From NCBI RefSeq assembly GCF_946479755.1, contig NZ_CAMLHC010000006.1, forward strand, positions 124,001 through 188,000: 64,000 nt of DNA. Direction: 5' to 3'. The DNA comes from an uncultured Chitinophaga sp. (GTDB lineage Bacteria > Bacteroidota > Bacteroidia > Chitinophagales > Chitinophagaceae). Position 1 is the first letter of the stretch. Every line of letters starts with the position of its first letter. The notes beneath the pieces were generated by a model. It ran no database searches. It had not been told where the DNA came from and saw only the letters and a program-made list of their open reading frames with translations. Shown piece by piece: positions 7,430 to 17,180 of the stretch. The translations under genes and the position numbers were made by a program.

Positions 7430-8188
7430 ATGCGATTAACCAAAATCACCAGGATGATGCTGGCAGGCATGGGCCTGTTGCTTTGCAGTTTCCTGCCACA
7501 GCAAAAGAAAGTACGCATCTTCTCGATCGGTGACTCTACCATGTGCGATTATGATGAAAAATACCTCACCGGTTTTGGCGGCGACAGTCTCTATCCTATC
7601 CGTGGCTGGATGCAGATGGCACGCCCGCTATTCCCTTCTTATGTGGAAGTACATAACGCGGCCCGTAGCGGCAGAAGCTCCAAAAGCTTTCGTTCAGAAG
7701 GACACTGGCAGAAAGTGATCGACAGCGTACAGCAAGGTGATTATGTTTTTATTATGTTCGGACCGAATGATCAAAAGCCGGATACGGCAAGGCACACCGA
7801 TCCGCATACTTCCTTCCGCCAGAACCTGGTGAACTATGTCAACGAGGTGAAAGCCAAAAAGGCCCGCCCGGTGCTGTTTACCTGCCTCGTACGCCGTAAG
7901 TTCGACAACAGCGGCAAAGTGGAAAATACACACGGTGACTATGTGTCTGTGGTGAGGGAACTGGCGGCTGAAATGAAAGTGCCGCTGGTAGACCTGAATA
8001 AAAAATCTGCAGAGCTACTGGAGAGTTATGGGCCGGAAGCATCGGTGAAATTATTTGTGCACATTCAGCCGGGCATCTTCCCCAAACTACCAAAGGGCAA
8101 AAAAGATGATACGCACCTGAGTGAGTTTGGCGCTACTGAAGTAGCGGAAGCAGCGTTGGAAGAACTAAAGAAATTAAGAGTTTATTGA
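7430..8188 (+). CDS. Rhamnogalacturonan acetylesterase, SGNH hydrolase
   Basis: A 252-residue exported SGNH esterase that removes acetyl groups from the rhamnogalacturonan I backbone of pectin. It has an N-terminal signal anchor (about residues 1-24). The SGNH blocks are all visible: IFSIGDST with the nucleophile Ser (near residue 36), the block II Gly/Ser segment NAARSGRSSKSF, block III FGPND with Asn, and block V DDTHLSEFG with catalytic Asp and His near residues 225-228. Length fits the family. It sits with a pectate lyase/SusCD operon, divergent from a sugar oxidoreductase, and is followed by a strong terminator. Confidence 0.88.
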   Translation: MRLTKITRMMLAGMGLLLCSFLPQQKKVRIFSIGDSTMCDYDEKYLTGFGGDSLYPIRGWMQMARPLFPSYVEVHNAARSGRSSKSFRSEGHWQKVIDSVQQGDYVFIMFGPNDQKPDTARHTDPHTSFRQNLVNYVNEVKAKKARPVLFTCLVRRKFDNSGKVENTHGDYVSVVRELAAEMKVPLVDLNKKSAELLESYGPEASVKLFVHIQPGIFPKLPKGKKDDTHLSEFGATEVAEAALEELKKLRVY

Positions 8189-8212
8189 GGTACGGATTAA
8201 GGATTTATAAAA

Positions 8213-8250
8213 ACGAAGACCGAAGCATTTGCTTCGGTCTTCGTTTTTTA
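8213..8250. terminator. Bidirectional intrinsic terminator
   Basis: A 13-bp perfect stem (8214-8226 and 8231-8243) with a 4-base loop, T-run to the right and A-run to the left. It lies between the convergent esterase and SusD genes and can serve both. Confidence 0.9.
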
Positions 8251-8252
8251 TA

Positions 8253-10022
8253 CTAATACCCATAATCCTGTGTTAGCAGATGATTCGCTTCCAGCGATGT
8301 TTGTGGTATAGGTAACAACTCACTGCGGTTGGGCGTGAACAACTGCGCCACATTGGTGATCCAGCTGGCGGTGATGGAGCTGACCCAGTTGGCTTTGGCA
8401 TAACCTGCGGGCGGCGTGGCTGGCGTTGGCTGGTACAGGGAATTACCCCATATCACCGCCGGCGAACCGGTTTTATAATACATTACCTGCGGCAGGTTAT
8501 TGTAGGGCGGCTCACGTTTCATCATCTTTGTATAGTTGGCCCTTGTTTCCTGGATTTTCTGGTAAAGCAGGTTCCAGCGGATCAGGTCATACTTGCGGAC
8601 CCCTTCTCCCCCGAATTCAAGAGAACGTTCGTTGACCAGCGCGGTGAAGAACGTTGCTTTGGCGGTGGGTGTCAGGCCGATTTGTGTTTCATTGCCTTTG
8701 AACCCTCTTTTTCTCACCTCTTCGTAAGCGGCAATGGCCGCGGCGGTGGGGCCGTTATTCAGTTCATTTTCTGCTTCTGCGAACATCAGCAATACATCGG
8801 AAAAACGTAACACGGGCCAGTTGATGCCCAGCTGTTGCGCGGTGGTGGTGGGTGCCGGTGTGATCCAGTCCGCCCGGAATTTTCCGCTGACCATATTCAC
8901 CATGGTTTGCACGGTTTTGGTCTTGTCGGCATTGTTGTAGTAAGGCGCGGTGGTCACATCACGGCGGGTATCCAGCGAATCGAAGGAGTAGAAGTAGGTT
9001 GGAATGACGCGGATGGAGCTGTTGCCCAGCTGCCCGGCATTACCGGCCACATAAAAACGGGGGCCATCATAGTAGCCGAGGTTGCCCGTCAGTCCTGTTG
9101 CCATGGCTATTTCGAACATCACCTCGCCATAGGGATCCTGCTTGTAGGCGTCCAGCCCGTCTTTGAAGACTGACTGGAAAGCGGGATTCAGCGTATGTTT
9201 ATCGCGGCGTTGCATAATATCGGCGCATTCGTCGCGTGCTATTTTGTAGTACTCCAGGTAATCTGCGGTACGTTCCATCTGCCGGGAAGCACGCCGCAGG
9301 GAATAACCGCCTCTGAACAACGCTATCCTTGCACGCAGTCCTTTTACAGCGCCTTTGGTGATCCTTTCATCTGCCGCTATGCCCGGCTCGTTGCGCCACG
9401 GCACCAGGTCTGCGGCCAGTTTCAAATCACTGAGGATACGGCCGTAAATACTGTCACGGTCGGTCTTGGGCAGAAACAGGTCGGGCTGATCGATAGAGGG
9501 TTCATACTGCGCGGGCACATCTCCCCAGTTCCTGATCAGTTCAAAATAATATTGCGCTCGGAGGGTGAGCGCTTCGCCATGCAAACGGCGCAGCTGCTGC
9601 TGTTCGGTGGCGCTGCCTTTGCTGTACAGTTCCATGGCAGGGATATTTTTAATACAGGTATTGGCGCGTTCTATGCCTGTGTACAGCTGCTGGAAAGGGC
9701 CGGGCAACTGTGCGTTGGTGGCCTGCAGGTTGTAGCGGGACAGGTCGCGGGAGCTGTTGTCCGGCGCGGAGGTGTTGGTAACGCCGATCATTTCGTCGTT
9801 GTCGTACGGGTACATGAGGCTCAACCGGCTGCCATAGGCCTGCTGGTGGGTAAGCGGCTCATAGGCGCCGATGACGGCGCTGGTAGCATTGGGCACATCG
9901 CTGAAAATATATCGTTCGTCGAAGGCGGACGACGGCTCTTTGTCGAGGAATTTCTTACAGGAAACAGCCATGGTCAGCATCGCGATACATCCTGTGTAGA
10001 AAGCTATCTTCATCATCTTCAT
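8253..10022 (-). CDS. SusD/RagB family outer-membrane lipoprotein (pectin locus)
   Basis: A 589-residue glycan-binding lipoprotein that works with the SusC transporter encoded just upstream. The signal peptide ends in a lipobox (TMAVSC, Cys near residue 22), followed by the SusD N-terminal pattern KKFLDKEPSSAF. TPR-type helices follow, and late in the protein comes the typical ERSLEFGGEGVRKYDLIRWN segment. The ATG at 10022 overlaps the SusC stop codon as ATGA, so the pair is translationally coupled. The neighbouring pectate lyase and rhamnogalacturonan esterase point to pectin oligosaccharides as ligand; that is inference from context. Confidence 0.93.
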   Translation of the reverse strand: MKMMKIAFYTGCIAMLTMAVSCKKFLDKEPSSAFDERYIFSDVPNATSAVIGAYEPLTHQQAYGSRLSLMYPYDNDEMIGVTNTSAPDNSSRDLSRYNLQATNAQLPGPFQQLYTGIERANTCIKNIPAMELYSKGSATEQQQLRRLHGEALTLRAQYYFELIRNWGDVPAQYEPSIDQPDLFLPKTDRDSIYGRILSDLKLAADLVPWRNEPGIAADERITKGAVKGLRARIALFRGGYSLRRASRQMERTADYLEYYKIARDECADIMQRRDKHTLNPAFQSVFKDGLDAYKQDPYGEVMFEIAMATGLTGNLGYYDGPRFYVAGNAGQLGNSSIRVIPTYFYSFDSLDTRRDVTTAPYYNNADKTKTVQTMVNMVSGKFRADWITPAPTTTAQQLGINWPVLRFSDVLLMFAEAENELNNGPTAAAIAAYEEVRKRGFKGNETQIGLTPTAKATFFTALVNERSLEFGGEGVRKYDLIRWNLLYQKIQETRANYTKMMKREPPYNNLPQVMYYKTGSPAVIWGNSLYQPTPATPPAGYAKANWVSSITASWITNVAQLFTPNRSELLPIPQTSLEANHLLTQDYGY

Positions 10023-13000
10023 AATGTCAGGTTTAAACCAAAAAAGAAAGAGCGGCTGCGCGGATAGGCGGCATAGTCTACCCCTGGTGTAATGGGAGTG
10101 GAGCGGCGGGAGTTCACTTCCGGATCATAGCCGCTGTAGCCGGTCAGCACGGCGAGGTTGTTACCGGTGGCGTAAATGCGCAGACTGCTGATTTTCGCCC
10201 TGCTCAACCATTTGGACGGAAACGTATAGCCGATAGTGATGTTGTTGATCCGGAGGAAAGAGCCGTCTTCCACCGCCCAGGAGGTAGGGTAGAAGGCGCC
10301 TGCGCCGGAAATGGGCATCCAGATTCTGGCATCGCCGTTCACGGCAGCCAGTTCCTCCGGTGATGCGCCGGTCACCACCTGCTTGCCACCGACGGTGATC
10401 ACCTGCTGGATAACTTTTCCGCTGTTGTCGATGGTGCGCCAGCGGTCTTCCATAATGCCCAGCATATTGGTGTGACGGGAATAGCCGTTCGTGAACTCCA
10501 CCTTGTTGGCATTCAGGATCTTGTTGCCCACCACGAAATTGAGGAACACACTCAGATCGAAATTTTTGTATACGAACTGCTGATTAAGACCGCCGCTGAA
10601 TTTGGGGTTGGCGTTGCCGATGATGGTCTTGTCACTTTCATCGATGATACCATCGCCGTTGAGGTCTTTCAGTTTCATCCAGCCGGGCTGGGCTACGCCG
10701 ATAGCGGTGGAAACATCTGTTACCCCGGGTTTTAAGGTGTATATTTTCGTAGTGGCGTCATAGTTAAAGTCGTCCAGGGCGTAAAAGCCGTCATTCACAA
10801 AGCCGTACATGGAGCCAACGGGTTCGCCGGTCCTGACGATAAAGTCCGCCGGTTGCCCGGAGATGCCCCAGCCGGAGTTTTTATAAAACTGTGTGAGATA
10901 GCCGGAAAGAGATTCTACTTTATTGCGGTTAAACGCGATGTTGAAATTGGAAGTCCAGCTGAAATCGTTTTTCTGAATGAGGGTAGCGGCCAGCTGCAGT
11001 TCTATCCCTTTGTTGGAAGTGGTGCCCACGTTCTGCAGCTGTTCGAGGTAGCCCGAACTGGTGGGGATGCGGATGGGAATGAGCAGGTCTTTTACTTTGT
11101 TGTAATACAGGTCGGCAGTGAATTGCAGCCTGTCTTTAAAGAAGGCGGCATCTATGCCGATGTTCCGCGATACGGTAGTTTCCCATTTCAGGTTTTTGTT
11201 GGCCAGGGTGTTGGCGGCGTAGCCGGGCGTGATCTGTTCGTTGAGGGCATACTGTGCATTGGCGGCGTAGGTATTCAGGTAGAGGTAATCGCCGATACGG
11301 TTGTTGCCTGCGAGGCCGTAGCTTACACGCAGCTTCAGGTCAGAAATAAAATGTACTTCACGCATAAACGCTTCCTGCGAGATGCGCCAGGAGAGCGCTG
11401 CGGAAGGGAAGTATCCCCAGCGTTTGTCCGGGGCGAATTTAGAAGAGCCGTCGGCACGGAGGCTGGCGCTGAACAGATATTTGTCCTGGTAATCGTAGTT
11501 CACTTTTCCAAAGAAAGACAGCATACTGCTTTCGAGCACTGTTGTTTTGGGGAAGAGCGGTACCGTCGTCCCGATGTTGAACTGTGCAAAAGCCTTTTCC
11601 GGTGTGATGCTTACAGGGAAGTAGCGCAGTTCGTTGTCCAGCATGCTGGAAGTGGTGGTATATGTTTCTTCTCCCAGTAATACGTTTACATGGTGGCCGC
11701 TTTTCGCCCTGTTCGTGTAGGTGAGCACGTTAGAGTTATTGAGCGAGCTGCGGTTGGTAAGGATGTTGCTGATCAGCGGCAGGTTAGCGCCGTTGAGCCT
11801 TGAATTGGAGGTAATAGGACCGTCGAAGGCGTTCTGTTCCTGGTTGTTCCGGTCATACCCGATGGTGGACCGGAAAGAGAAGTATTTGTTGAAGGTATAA
11901 TTCAGGTAACCGCCGATGTTGAAGATGCGGGCATATCTTCTACGATATTGTGCATTGCTGAGCAGCACCGGGTTGATGATGCCGAGGCCGTTACCTGCGT
12001 TGGTGTCGTTATAATAATCCACATCGTCTTCCATTTCGGCGTTGGTGTTGTCGAGCTCGAAGGGCCGGTATTTGATGGCGTGGCGCAGCCCGTTGTAGGC
12101 CGAGGCGCCTTCGTTGGAGGAGCCGGCGCCGCTGATGGTTTCATCACTGTACCGTACGTTGAGCCCTATACGTAGTTTATCGTTGGCCCTGTGGTCCAGT
12201 TTGAAATTAATAAGATTGCGTTTCAATCCTGCGTTGAGCATGATACCATCTTCCTGGTTGTTGGTGTAGGAGAGATTGAACCGGGTGGTTTTGCTGCCGC
12301 CGGCGATGCTGACGTTATGTGTCTGCATCAGCGCTTTGCGGCCGAAGACGTTATCCTGCCAGTCGATGGTGGGCACGGACTTATATTTCTCCAGGTCATC
12401 TCCATAGATAGTGGCGAAGGAGAGGCTGTCTGCCGACAGGCCGCGGCTTCTTTCGTATTGATACAGCACAAATTCGTAGGGTGACAATACCTCCAGTTTT
12501 TTGGGCAGGCTGCGTACGCCCACGGTGCCGTTGTAGCTGACGATTGTTTTACCTTCTTTCCCGTTTTTGGTGGTGATGATCACCACGCCGTTGGCGCCAC
12601 GGGCGCCGTAGATGGCCGTAGCAGAGGCATCTTTGAGCACGTCCACGGATTCGATGTCCTGCGGTGCGATGCCGGCGAAACCATCTTCTACCTGTACCCC
12701 GTCGATGATGTAGAGGGGGGCGTTGTCTTGTGTGACCGATCCGCCACCCCGCACTTTGATGGTGAAGTCCGATCCAGGCTTACCTTCTGAGGAGGTGATC
12801 TGTACGCCCGCCAGTCGGCCGGTGAGGGCTTCCGCGGCGGAGTTGACCGGGATGTCTTTCAGCTGTTTGGCATTGACGGAAGACACGGCGCCTGTCAGGT
12901 CTTTCCTCCGGACGGTGGCATAGCCGACTACCACCACATCGCTGATATTTTTCATTTCCATGGCCATAGCCACATCGATCACTGCACGGCCGCGAATGGT

Positions 13001-13288
13001 TTCTTCCCGGGTCACGTGACCGGTGTAGGAGAATACCAGCTTGTCTGCTTTGGCGGGCAGCTTCAGTTTGTAGCGGCCGTTTTCATCCGTGATGGTGGCG
13101 GTTTGTGTGTCTTTCACCCTGACGGTGACGCCGATGAGTGGTTTGTGATCTTCTGCCGAGGTAACCGTTCCCGTTAGGGTATTTCCCTGCGACTGTGCTG
13201 TGGCAGCGGGCGCCAGCCACAGCAGTATACAGACGAATATGCCGGTTAGTTGTTTGATAAAATCCTTTTTATACATCATGACAATCAT
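10019..13288 (-). CDS. SusC/RagA family TonB-dependent transporter (pectin locus)
   Basis: An outer-membrane oligosaccharide importer of 1089 residues. After a signal peptide (ending near ATAQSQG) comes a carboxypeptidase-regulatory-like domain (LTGTVTSAEDHKPLIGVTV). Next is the plug domain with VVVGYATVRRKDLTGAVSSV and DVLKDASATAIYGARGANGV, then a 22-strand barrel ending in Phe-rich strands. It imports pectin fragments handed over by SusD, powered by TonB. The ATG at 13288 overlaps the lyase stop codon as ATGA; ATGs at 13279 and 13276 are alternatives and leave only a few residues' difference. No N-terminal STN domain, so it is unlikely to signal to an anti-sigma factor. Confidence 0.93.
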   Translation of the reverse strand: MIVMMYKKDFIKQLTGIFVCILLWLAPAATAQSQGNTLTGTVTSAEDHKPLIGVTVRVKDTQTATITDENGRYKLKLPAKADKLVFSYTGHVTREETIRGRAVIDVAMAMEMKNISDVVVVGYATVRRKDLTGAVSSVNAKQLKDIPVNSAAEALTGRLAGVQITSSEGKPGSDFTIKVRGGGSVTQDNAPLYIIDGVQVEDGFAGIAPQDIESVDVLKDASATAIYGARGANGVVIITTKNGKEGKTIVSYNGTVGVRSLPKKLEVLSPYEFVLYQYERSRGLSADSLSFATIYGDDLEKYKSVPTIDWQDNVFGRKALMQTHNVSIAGGSKTTRFNLSYTNNQEDGIMLNAGLKRNLINFKLDHRANDKLRIGLNVRYSDETISGAGSSNEGASAYNGLRHAIKYRPFELDNTNAEMEDDVDYYNDTNAGNGLGIINPVLLSNAQYRRRYARIFNIGGYLNYTFNKYFSFRSTIGYDRNNQEQNAFDGPITSNSRLNGANLPLISNILTNRSSLNNSNVLTYTNRAKSGHHVNVLLGEETYTTTSSMLDNELRYFPVSITPEKAFAQFNIGTTVPLFPKTTVLESSMLSFFGKVNYDYQDKYLFSASLRADGSSKFAPDKRWGYFPSAALSWRISQEAFMREVHFISDLKLRVSYGLAGNNRIGDYLYLNTYAANAQYALNEQITPGYAANTLANKNLKWETTVSRNIGIDAAFFKDRLQFTADLYYNKVKDLLIPIRIPTSSGYLEQLQNVGTTSNKGIELQLAATLIQKNDFSWTSNFNIAFNRNKVESLSGYLTQFYKNSGWGISGQPADFIVRTGEPVGSMYGFVNDGFYALDDFNYDATTKIYTLKPGVTDVSTAIGVAQPGWMKLKDLNGDGIIDESDKTIIGNANPKFSGGLNQQFVYKNFDLSVFLNFVVGNKILNANKVEFTNGYSRHTNMLGIMEDRWRTIDNSGKVIQQVITVGGKQVVTGASPEELAAVNGDARIWMPISGAGAFYPTSWAVEDGSFLRINNITIGYTFPSKWLSRAKISSLRIYATGNNLAVLTGYSGYDPEVNSRRSTPITPGVDYAAYPRSRSFFFGLNLTL

Positions 13289-16200
13289 TTGAAAATTATG
13301 AACACCTTTCCGCTGCTGATTCCTCCGTTGTTCATCACCAGTACATAGGTGCCGTTGTTCAGTTCTCCTGTGCTGATCCTTGTTTCTGTGGTGCCGTTGG
13401 CGGCGATCCATGTTTTTACCCGTTGTCCGTCGACGGTATAGAGCGTGATAGCACCCCTGCCTTTCACCGCGGAGTGACCTACCACTAACCTGTCGGACAC
13501 GGGGTTAGGGTAAATGGTGAGACCGTTGTTTTCAGCGATACCGGCAGATGATAAGGCCTGCATCAGCGCTTTACTGGCCTGTTGCCGCATCATCAGCGCA
13601 TTGCCGATGGTAATGGTTGGGCTGTAGATGGTACTACCGGTGCCGTCTACACGGGAGCTGCCGATTTTATAATAGCAGGTCTGCGCCGGTGCGGCCGGGT
13701 CGTCCAGCACATAATGTGTCTGGTTGATATTGGCGGTGATGGTAGTGATTTTGGTGAAGTTGGTATTGTCGGTGGAGCGGTAGATGCCGAAGGCAAACAC
13801 GTCTTTGGCCCAGTCGATGTCGAAGCTGAGGCGTACGGTGTCTCCGCCGGTGCGGACACCGGAGGTTTGCGTGAAGGTCACCTGCTGATCGGGCGAGGGT
13901 ATGGCGTTGAGATATTTTTCCAGCATGGTGAAGCCGTCGCTGTCGAGGCTGTTGGCGGTGATGCCGGTGGAATCGCCGCCTTTCATTTTCTCCCACCAGT
14001 TGGGCAGCCCGTCGTTATCTGTATCATCAGGATAGGTGGAGGACTGGAGGGTGGGCCATCCGCCGACGGTGTTCTGGCTGTCGATGATACCGGAGGGGTT
14101 GCCCATGCCGCCGGACTGGTAGCTGCTGTCGCCGAAGGTGGCGGTGCCGGTGCGTGTTTCCCGGACGATGCGGCGGTCTACCGTGTCCCTGCGGGGGAGG
14201 ATGGCACCTACGCCGGCGGTCACGGAAGTGAAGGCATCCTGCGCCGTCTGGGTAGTTACCGGTGCATAAGGGAAGGGGGTATTTACGCGGGCGGTGGCCA
14301 GCGCTGCTTCCGCGCCGGGTTGCCCGTCCGGATGTACGCCATAGGTCCAGTTGTTGGATGACGTGTCGGTGGTTTCTTCCACGCAGGGATAACCGGGCAC
14401 GTAATTGCCTTTAACATAAAACTTGCCGCCGGGGATGGTGTCGCCGGCGAGGGATACGCTGAAAGTGGTGTACATCAGGATGCGGTGACGGCGGTTGGCG
14501 GTAGCGCAGCCGGCATCGCCGGTAGTAGCCGGTCCAGGCTTGTAGTAGTTGTTGACCATGTTATGATGACCGCCGGCGCCGCCATAGGTAGACCCTGCCC
14601 AGTTGTAAATCACGTTGTTCCTGAAATCGACATATTCCAGTTCCGGTTGCCCGGTATTGGCGCTGCCGGAGAAGCGCGGGTTACGGTTGCTGTGGCTGGC
14701 GAGGAGGTTGTGATGAAAGGATACCTGCTGGCCGCCCCATATGCCGCCGTAGCCGTGTGGCGTTTCTTTTACATGTTTGGACTTGTAGAGGCTTTCGCTC
14801 AACATGCTCCATTGCAGCGTAAAATTGGAGATGGCGTAAAAGGAGCCGGCTTCGTCGGTGGACCAGCTCAGGGAGCAGTGATCTACGATGATATTGGAAA
14901 ACGGTTTGGTAACCGGTGACCCGAAATTATTGTACATGGCATCCACTGCTTTGGCGGTATCATTCGGATTGAGAATGATGTCGCCGGGGCGGCTGCGGAT
15001 ATAGCGGATGATGACGTTGTTGGCCCGTATGCCCATGCCGTAGTTGGCGAGACAAATACCGTCTCCCGGCGCTGTCTGTCCGGCGATGGTGATATTATCC
15101 TGTGTGATAACGACAGCGCTGAGGAGGTTGATGGTACCGGAGACTTTAAACATCACGGTGCGGTTAGGCTGGCTGACAGCGTCGCGAAGGCTGCCGGCGC
15201 CGGAGTTATTGAGATTGGTAACGTAATACACGCTGCCGCCCCTGCCGCCTTTGGCGAACCTGCCTGCGCCTTCAGCGCCGGGGAAGGCGATCTGGCGGAA
15301 AGGATAGGTGGTGCCGCTGATCATCACATTTTTAGTAACGAGGTATTTGCCGGTGATGGCGGCGGTGGTCCATGGGTACACCCGCAGGTAGAACGTTTTG
15401 CCGGTGGGCACGTCGATGTTCAGGTTACTGAAAGTATAGGCTACCGGCGTGGCGCCTGCTGTCAACACCTGGTTAGCGGCGAAGTCCGTAAACGACGTGC
15501 CGTCTGTGGACCAGGCGATGCGAGCGTGTGCATAATCAGAGGAGTTGAAAGAGAGCGGAACGGTTACCTGCTGTACTGTGAGGCTGTTGCCGGTCACGGG
15601 TGCTACGGTGTACTGTATATACCGTCCGTTATCCGGGGCGGTGGCCGCAGGCCAGGTGCTGTCCGGTGGCAGCAGCCGCTGTCCGCCGTTGCCGGAGATA
15701 TAATTGTTCACTTTTAGCCCGGTGAGCGTTTGTGCGGTAGCGGTAACATCGCCGGATACGGCGGGTGACTGGTCGGCGGTGAGCGCCCATACAATAGCCG
15801 GTACGATATACGTATAGCCGGTCACGTTTACATCACTGACGGTGAGCGCGCTGGTGGCTGCGGTGCTGCTCCACGGAGATATGCGGAAGTAAAGCGTTTG
15901 ACCGGTGGTGGCAGTGATATCGGGTGTATTCAGCGTATAGGTGTTGGCGGTGGCGCCGATGGAAAGTGTCGTGTCTAACATCGTGTAGTCTGTACCGTTG
16001 ACAGACCAGGATACCCTAGCCTGTCCGCCTGCGCCGCTGAAAGCGAGCGACAGGGAGATGCCGGTAGCGGTGAAGGCATTGCCGGTAGTGGGCGTAACGG
16101 TGAACTGTGCATATCTGCCGGCGGCCGGAGCGCTTTCGGCAGGCCAGGTCCCGGAGGCTGGGGATAGTTGTTGCCCGTTGCTGTAACCGCCGATAGACAG

Positions 16201-16866
16201 GCCGCTGAGTGTTTGCGGTGCCACGGTAATGTTACCGGCAGCAGTTCCCTGCTGATTGGCGGTAAGCGGCCAAGCTGCCACGGGCGCGGTAGTGGTGATC
16301 CCTTTGATGATCACATTTTTGGTGATGAGGTATTTGCCTGTCACCACACCGGTGGTCCATGGGGAGATGCGGAAGTACAGCCTGCCGTTGTTGCGCACAT
16401 TGATATTCAGTCCGGTGAAGGTATAGGCAGTGGGCGAGGAGGAGGATACCAGTGCGAAATCAGTCGTCACGTCAGAGAAGTGTATACTGTCGGTAGACCA
16501 TGACAGTTTTACCCTGCCGGCACTGGAGCCGTTGAAGCTGAGGGATACCGCTATTTCCTTTACGGTGAGGGTGCTGCCGGCAGCGGGAGCAACGGTGTAC
16601 AACATATTACGGGTATCATCGGCGCTTGTCTGCGCCGGCCAGGTACCGCTGTTGGGAATGGTCCGTTCGCCGCCGGAGATATAATCGTAGTGCACAAGCC
16701 CGTTGAGCTGCAACGCGGTGGCGGAGATGTTTCCCGTGGTCACCGCCTGCTGGTTGGCCGTAAGCGCCCAGGTAGCTGTAGCGGAAGTTTGCGAATAGGC
16801 GTTTCCGTTAGTAAACGTAGTGACAAACAGTGTTGCCGGCAATAAATGAAGTAGCCATTTTTTCAT
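13285..16866 (-). CDS. Secreted multidomain pectate lyase (PL1-type) with type IX sorting domain
   Basis: A 1193-residue secreted enzyme. After the signal peptide come three homologous beta-sandwich repeats of about 165 residues (starting near 28, 198 and 357; each opens with W-x-L-T-A-x-Q and contains S-G/D-x-W-P-A and LYFRISPWTT-like motifs). The catalytic right-handed beta-helix starts near 523 (IAFPGAEGAGRFAKGGRGG) and includes IIVDHCSLSWSTDE and NRNPRF, as in PL1 pectate lyases. A calcium-binding-type stretch DTDNDGLPNWWE (about 945), a fibronectin-like segment and a type A type-IX-secretion C-terminal domain (IYPNPVSDRLVV, from about 1117) follow. It depolymerises polygalacturonate by beta-elimination outside the cell. 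It is the first gene of a coupled operon with SusC and SusD. Confidence 0.88.
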   Translation of the reverse strand: MKKWLLHLLPATLFVTTFTNGNAYSQTSATATWALTANQQAVTTGNISATALQLNGLVHYDYISGGERTIPNSGTWPAQTSADDTRNMLYTVAPAAGSTLTVKEIAVSLSFNGSSAGRVKLSWSTDSIHFSDVTTDFALVSSSSPTAYTFTGLNINVRNNGRLYFRISPWTTGVVTGKYLITKNVIIKGITTTAPVAAWPLTANQQGTAAGNITVAPQTLSGLSIGGYSNGQQLSPASGTWPAESAPAAGRYAQFTVTPTTGNAFTATGISLSLAFSGAGGQARVSWSVNGTDYTMLDTTLSIGATANTYTLNTPDITATTGQTLYFRISPWSSTAATSALTVSDVNVTGYTYIVPAIVWALTADQSPAVSGDVTATAQTLTGLKVNNYISGNGGQRLLPPDSTWPAATAPDNGRYIQYTVAPVTGNSLTVQQVTVPLSFNSSDYAHARIAWSTDGTSFTDFAANQVLTAGATPVAYTFSNLNIDVPTGKTFYLRVYPWTTAAITGKYLVTKNVMISGTTYPFRQIAFPGAEGAGRFAKGGRGGSVYYVTNLNNSGAGSLRDAVSQPNRTVMFKVSGTINLLSAVVITQDNITIAGQTAPGDGICLANYGMGIRANNVIIRYIRSRPGDIILNPNDTAKAVDAMYNNFGSPVTKPFSNIIVDHCSLSWSTDEAGSFYAISNFTLQWSMLSESLYKSKHVKETPHGYGGIWGGQQVSFHHNLLASHSNRNPRFSGSANTGQPELEYVDFRNNVIYNWAGSTYGGAGGHHNMVNNYYKPGPATTGDAGCATANRRHRILMYTTFSVSLAGDTIPGGKFYVKGNYVPGYPCVEETTDTSSNNWTYGVHPDGQPGAEAALATARVNTPFPYAPVTTQTAQDAFTSVTAGVGAILPRRDTVDRRIVRETRTGTATFGDSSYQSGGMGNPSGIIDSQNTVGGWPTLQSSTYPDDTDNDGLPNWWEKMKGGDSTGITANSLDSDGFTMLEKYLNAIPSPDQQVTFTQTSGVRTGGDTVRLSFDIDWAKDVFAFGIYRSTDNTNFTKITTITANINQTHYVLDDPAAPAQTCYYKIGSSRVDGTGSTIYSPTITIGNALMMRQQASKALMQALSSAGIAENNGLTIYPNPVSDRLVVGHSAVKGRGAITLYTVDGQRVKTWIAANGTTETRISTGELNNGTYVLVMNNGGISSGKVFIIFK

Positions 16867-17180
16867 AAATATTCCCCCGGATATTTAGTTGTGTGAATAT
16901 TTTCGGTATTGCCGGAAAGCCTTGCCGGGCGGTCGTCAGACCGCATTAGGCGTGCTTTTCTCCACATTACATGGAAGACACTGTTGGTATATGAAAGACG
17001 TGGTGAACAGGCTTCTTCTGTTTCTCTGCTTCCCTGATGCTATAGAATTATTCTGGTTGATACAGTTTCTCTAACAAATTACGTCCGAAACCGGTTACTT
17101 TGCAACCATTCGGGCATATAAATCTCCGAGAACGTTACCGGAAATAAGGGAAGGCGGGGGGATGTTGGCGTATTTACGTA
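16867..17180. other. Non-coding upstream region of the pectate lyase operon
   Basis: About 314 bases between two minus-strand genes. It should hold the promoter of the lyase-SusC-SusD operon, although no clear TAnnTTTG element was found on the minus strand. The only notable sequence is an AACGTT-centred dyad at 17127-17142. No coding potential with family similarity was seen. Confidence 0.6.
17127..17142. promoter_or_regulatory. Putative second LacI-type operator
   Basis: The site has the form CCGnnAACGTTnnCGG, a dyad with two mismatched base pairs per arm. It shares the core GAGAACGTT with the 32-bp palindrome at 7337-7368 and lies about 260 bases upstream of the pectate lyase start. Confidence 0.3.

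Noticed and set aside
10853..11680. Long open reading frame of 275 codons on the plus strand
   Set aside because: It lies fully opposite the SusC barrel, has no family similarity, and arises from the codon pattern of the real gene on the other strand. The same holds for other long frames opposite real genes, such as 57061-58224 and 60407-61429.
16889..17074. Small plus-strand frame in front of the pectate lyase
   Set aside because: No similarity or start signal; it sits in the expected promoter region of the lyase operon.
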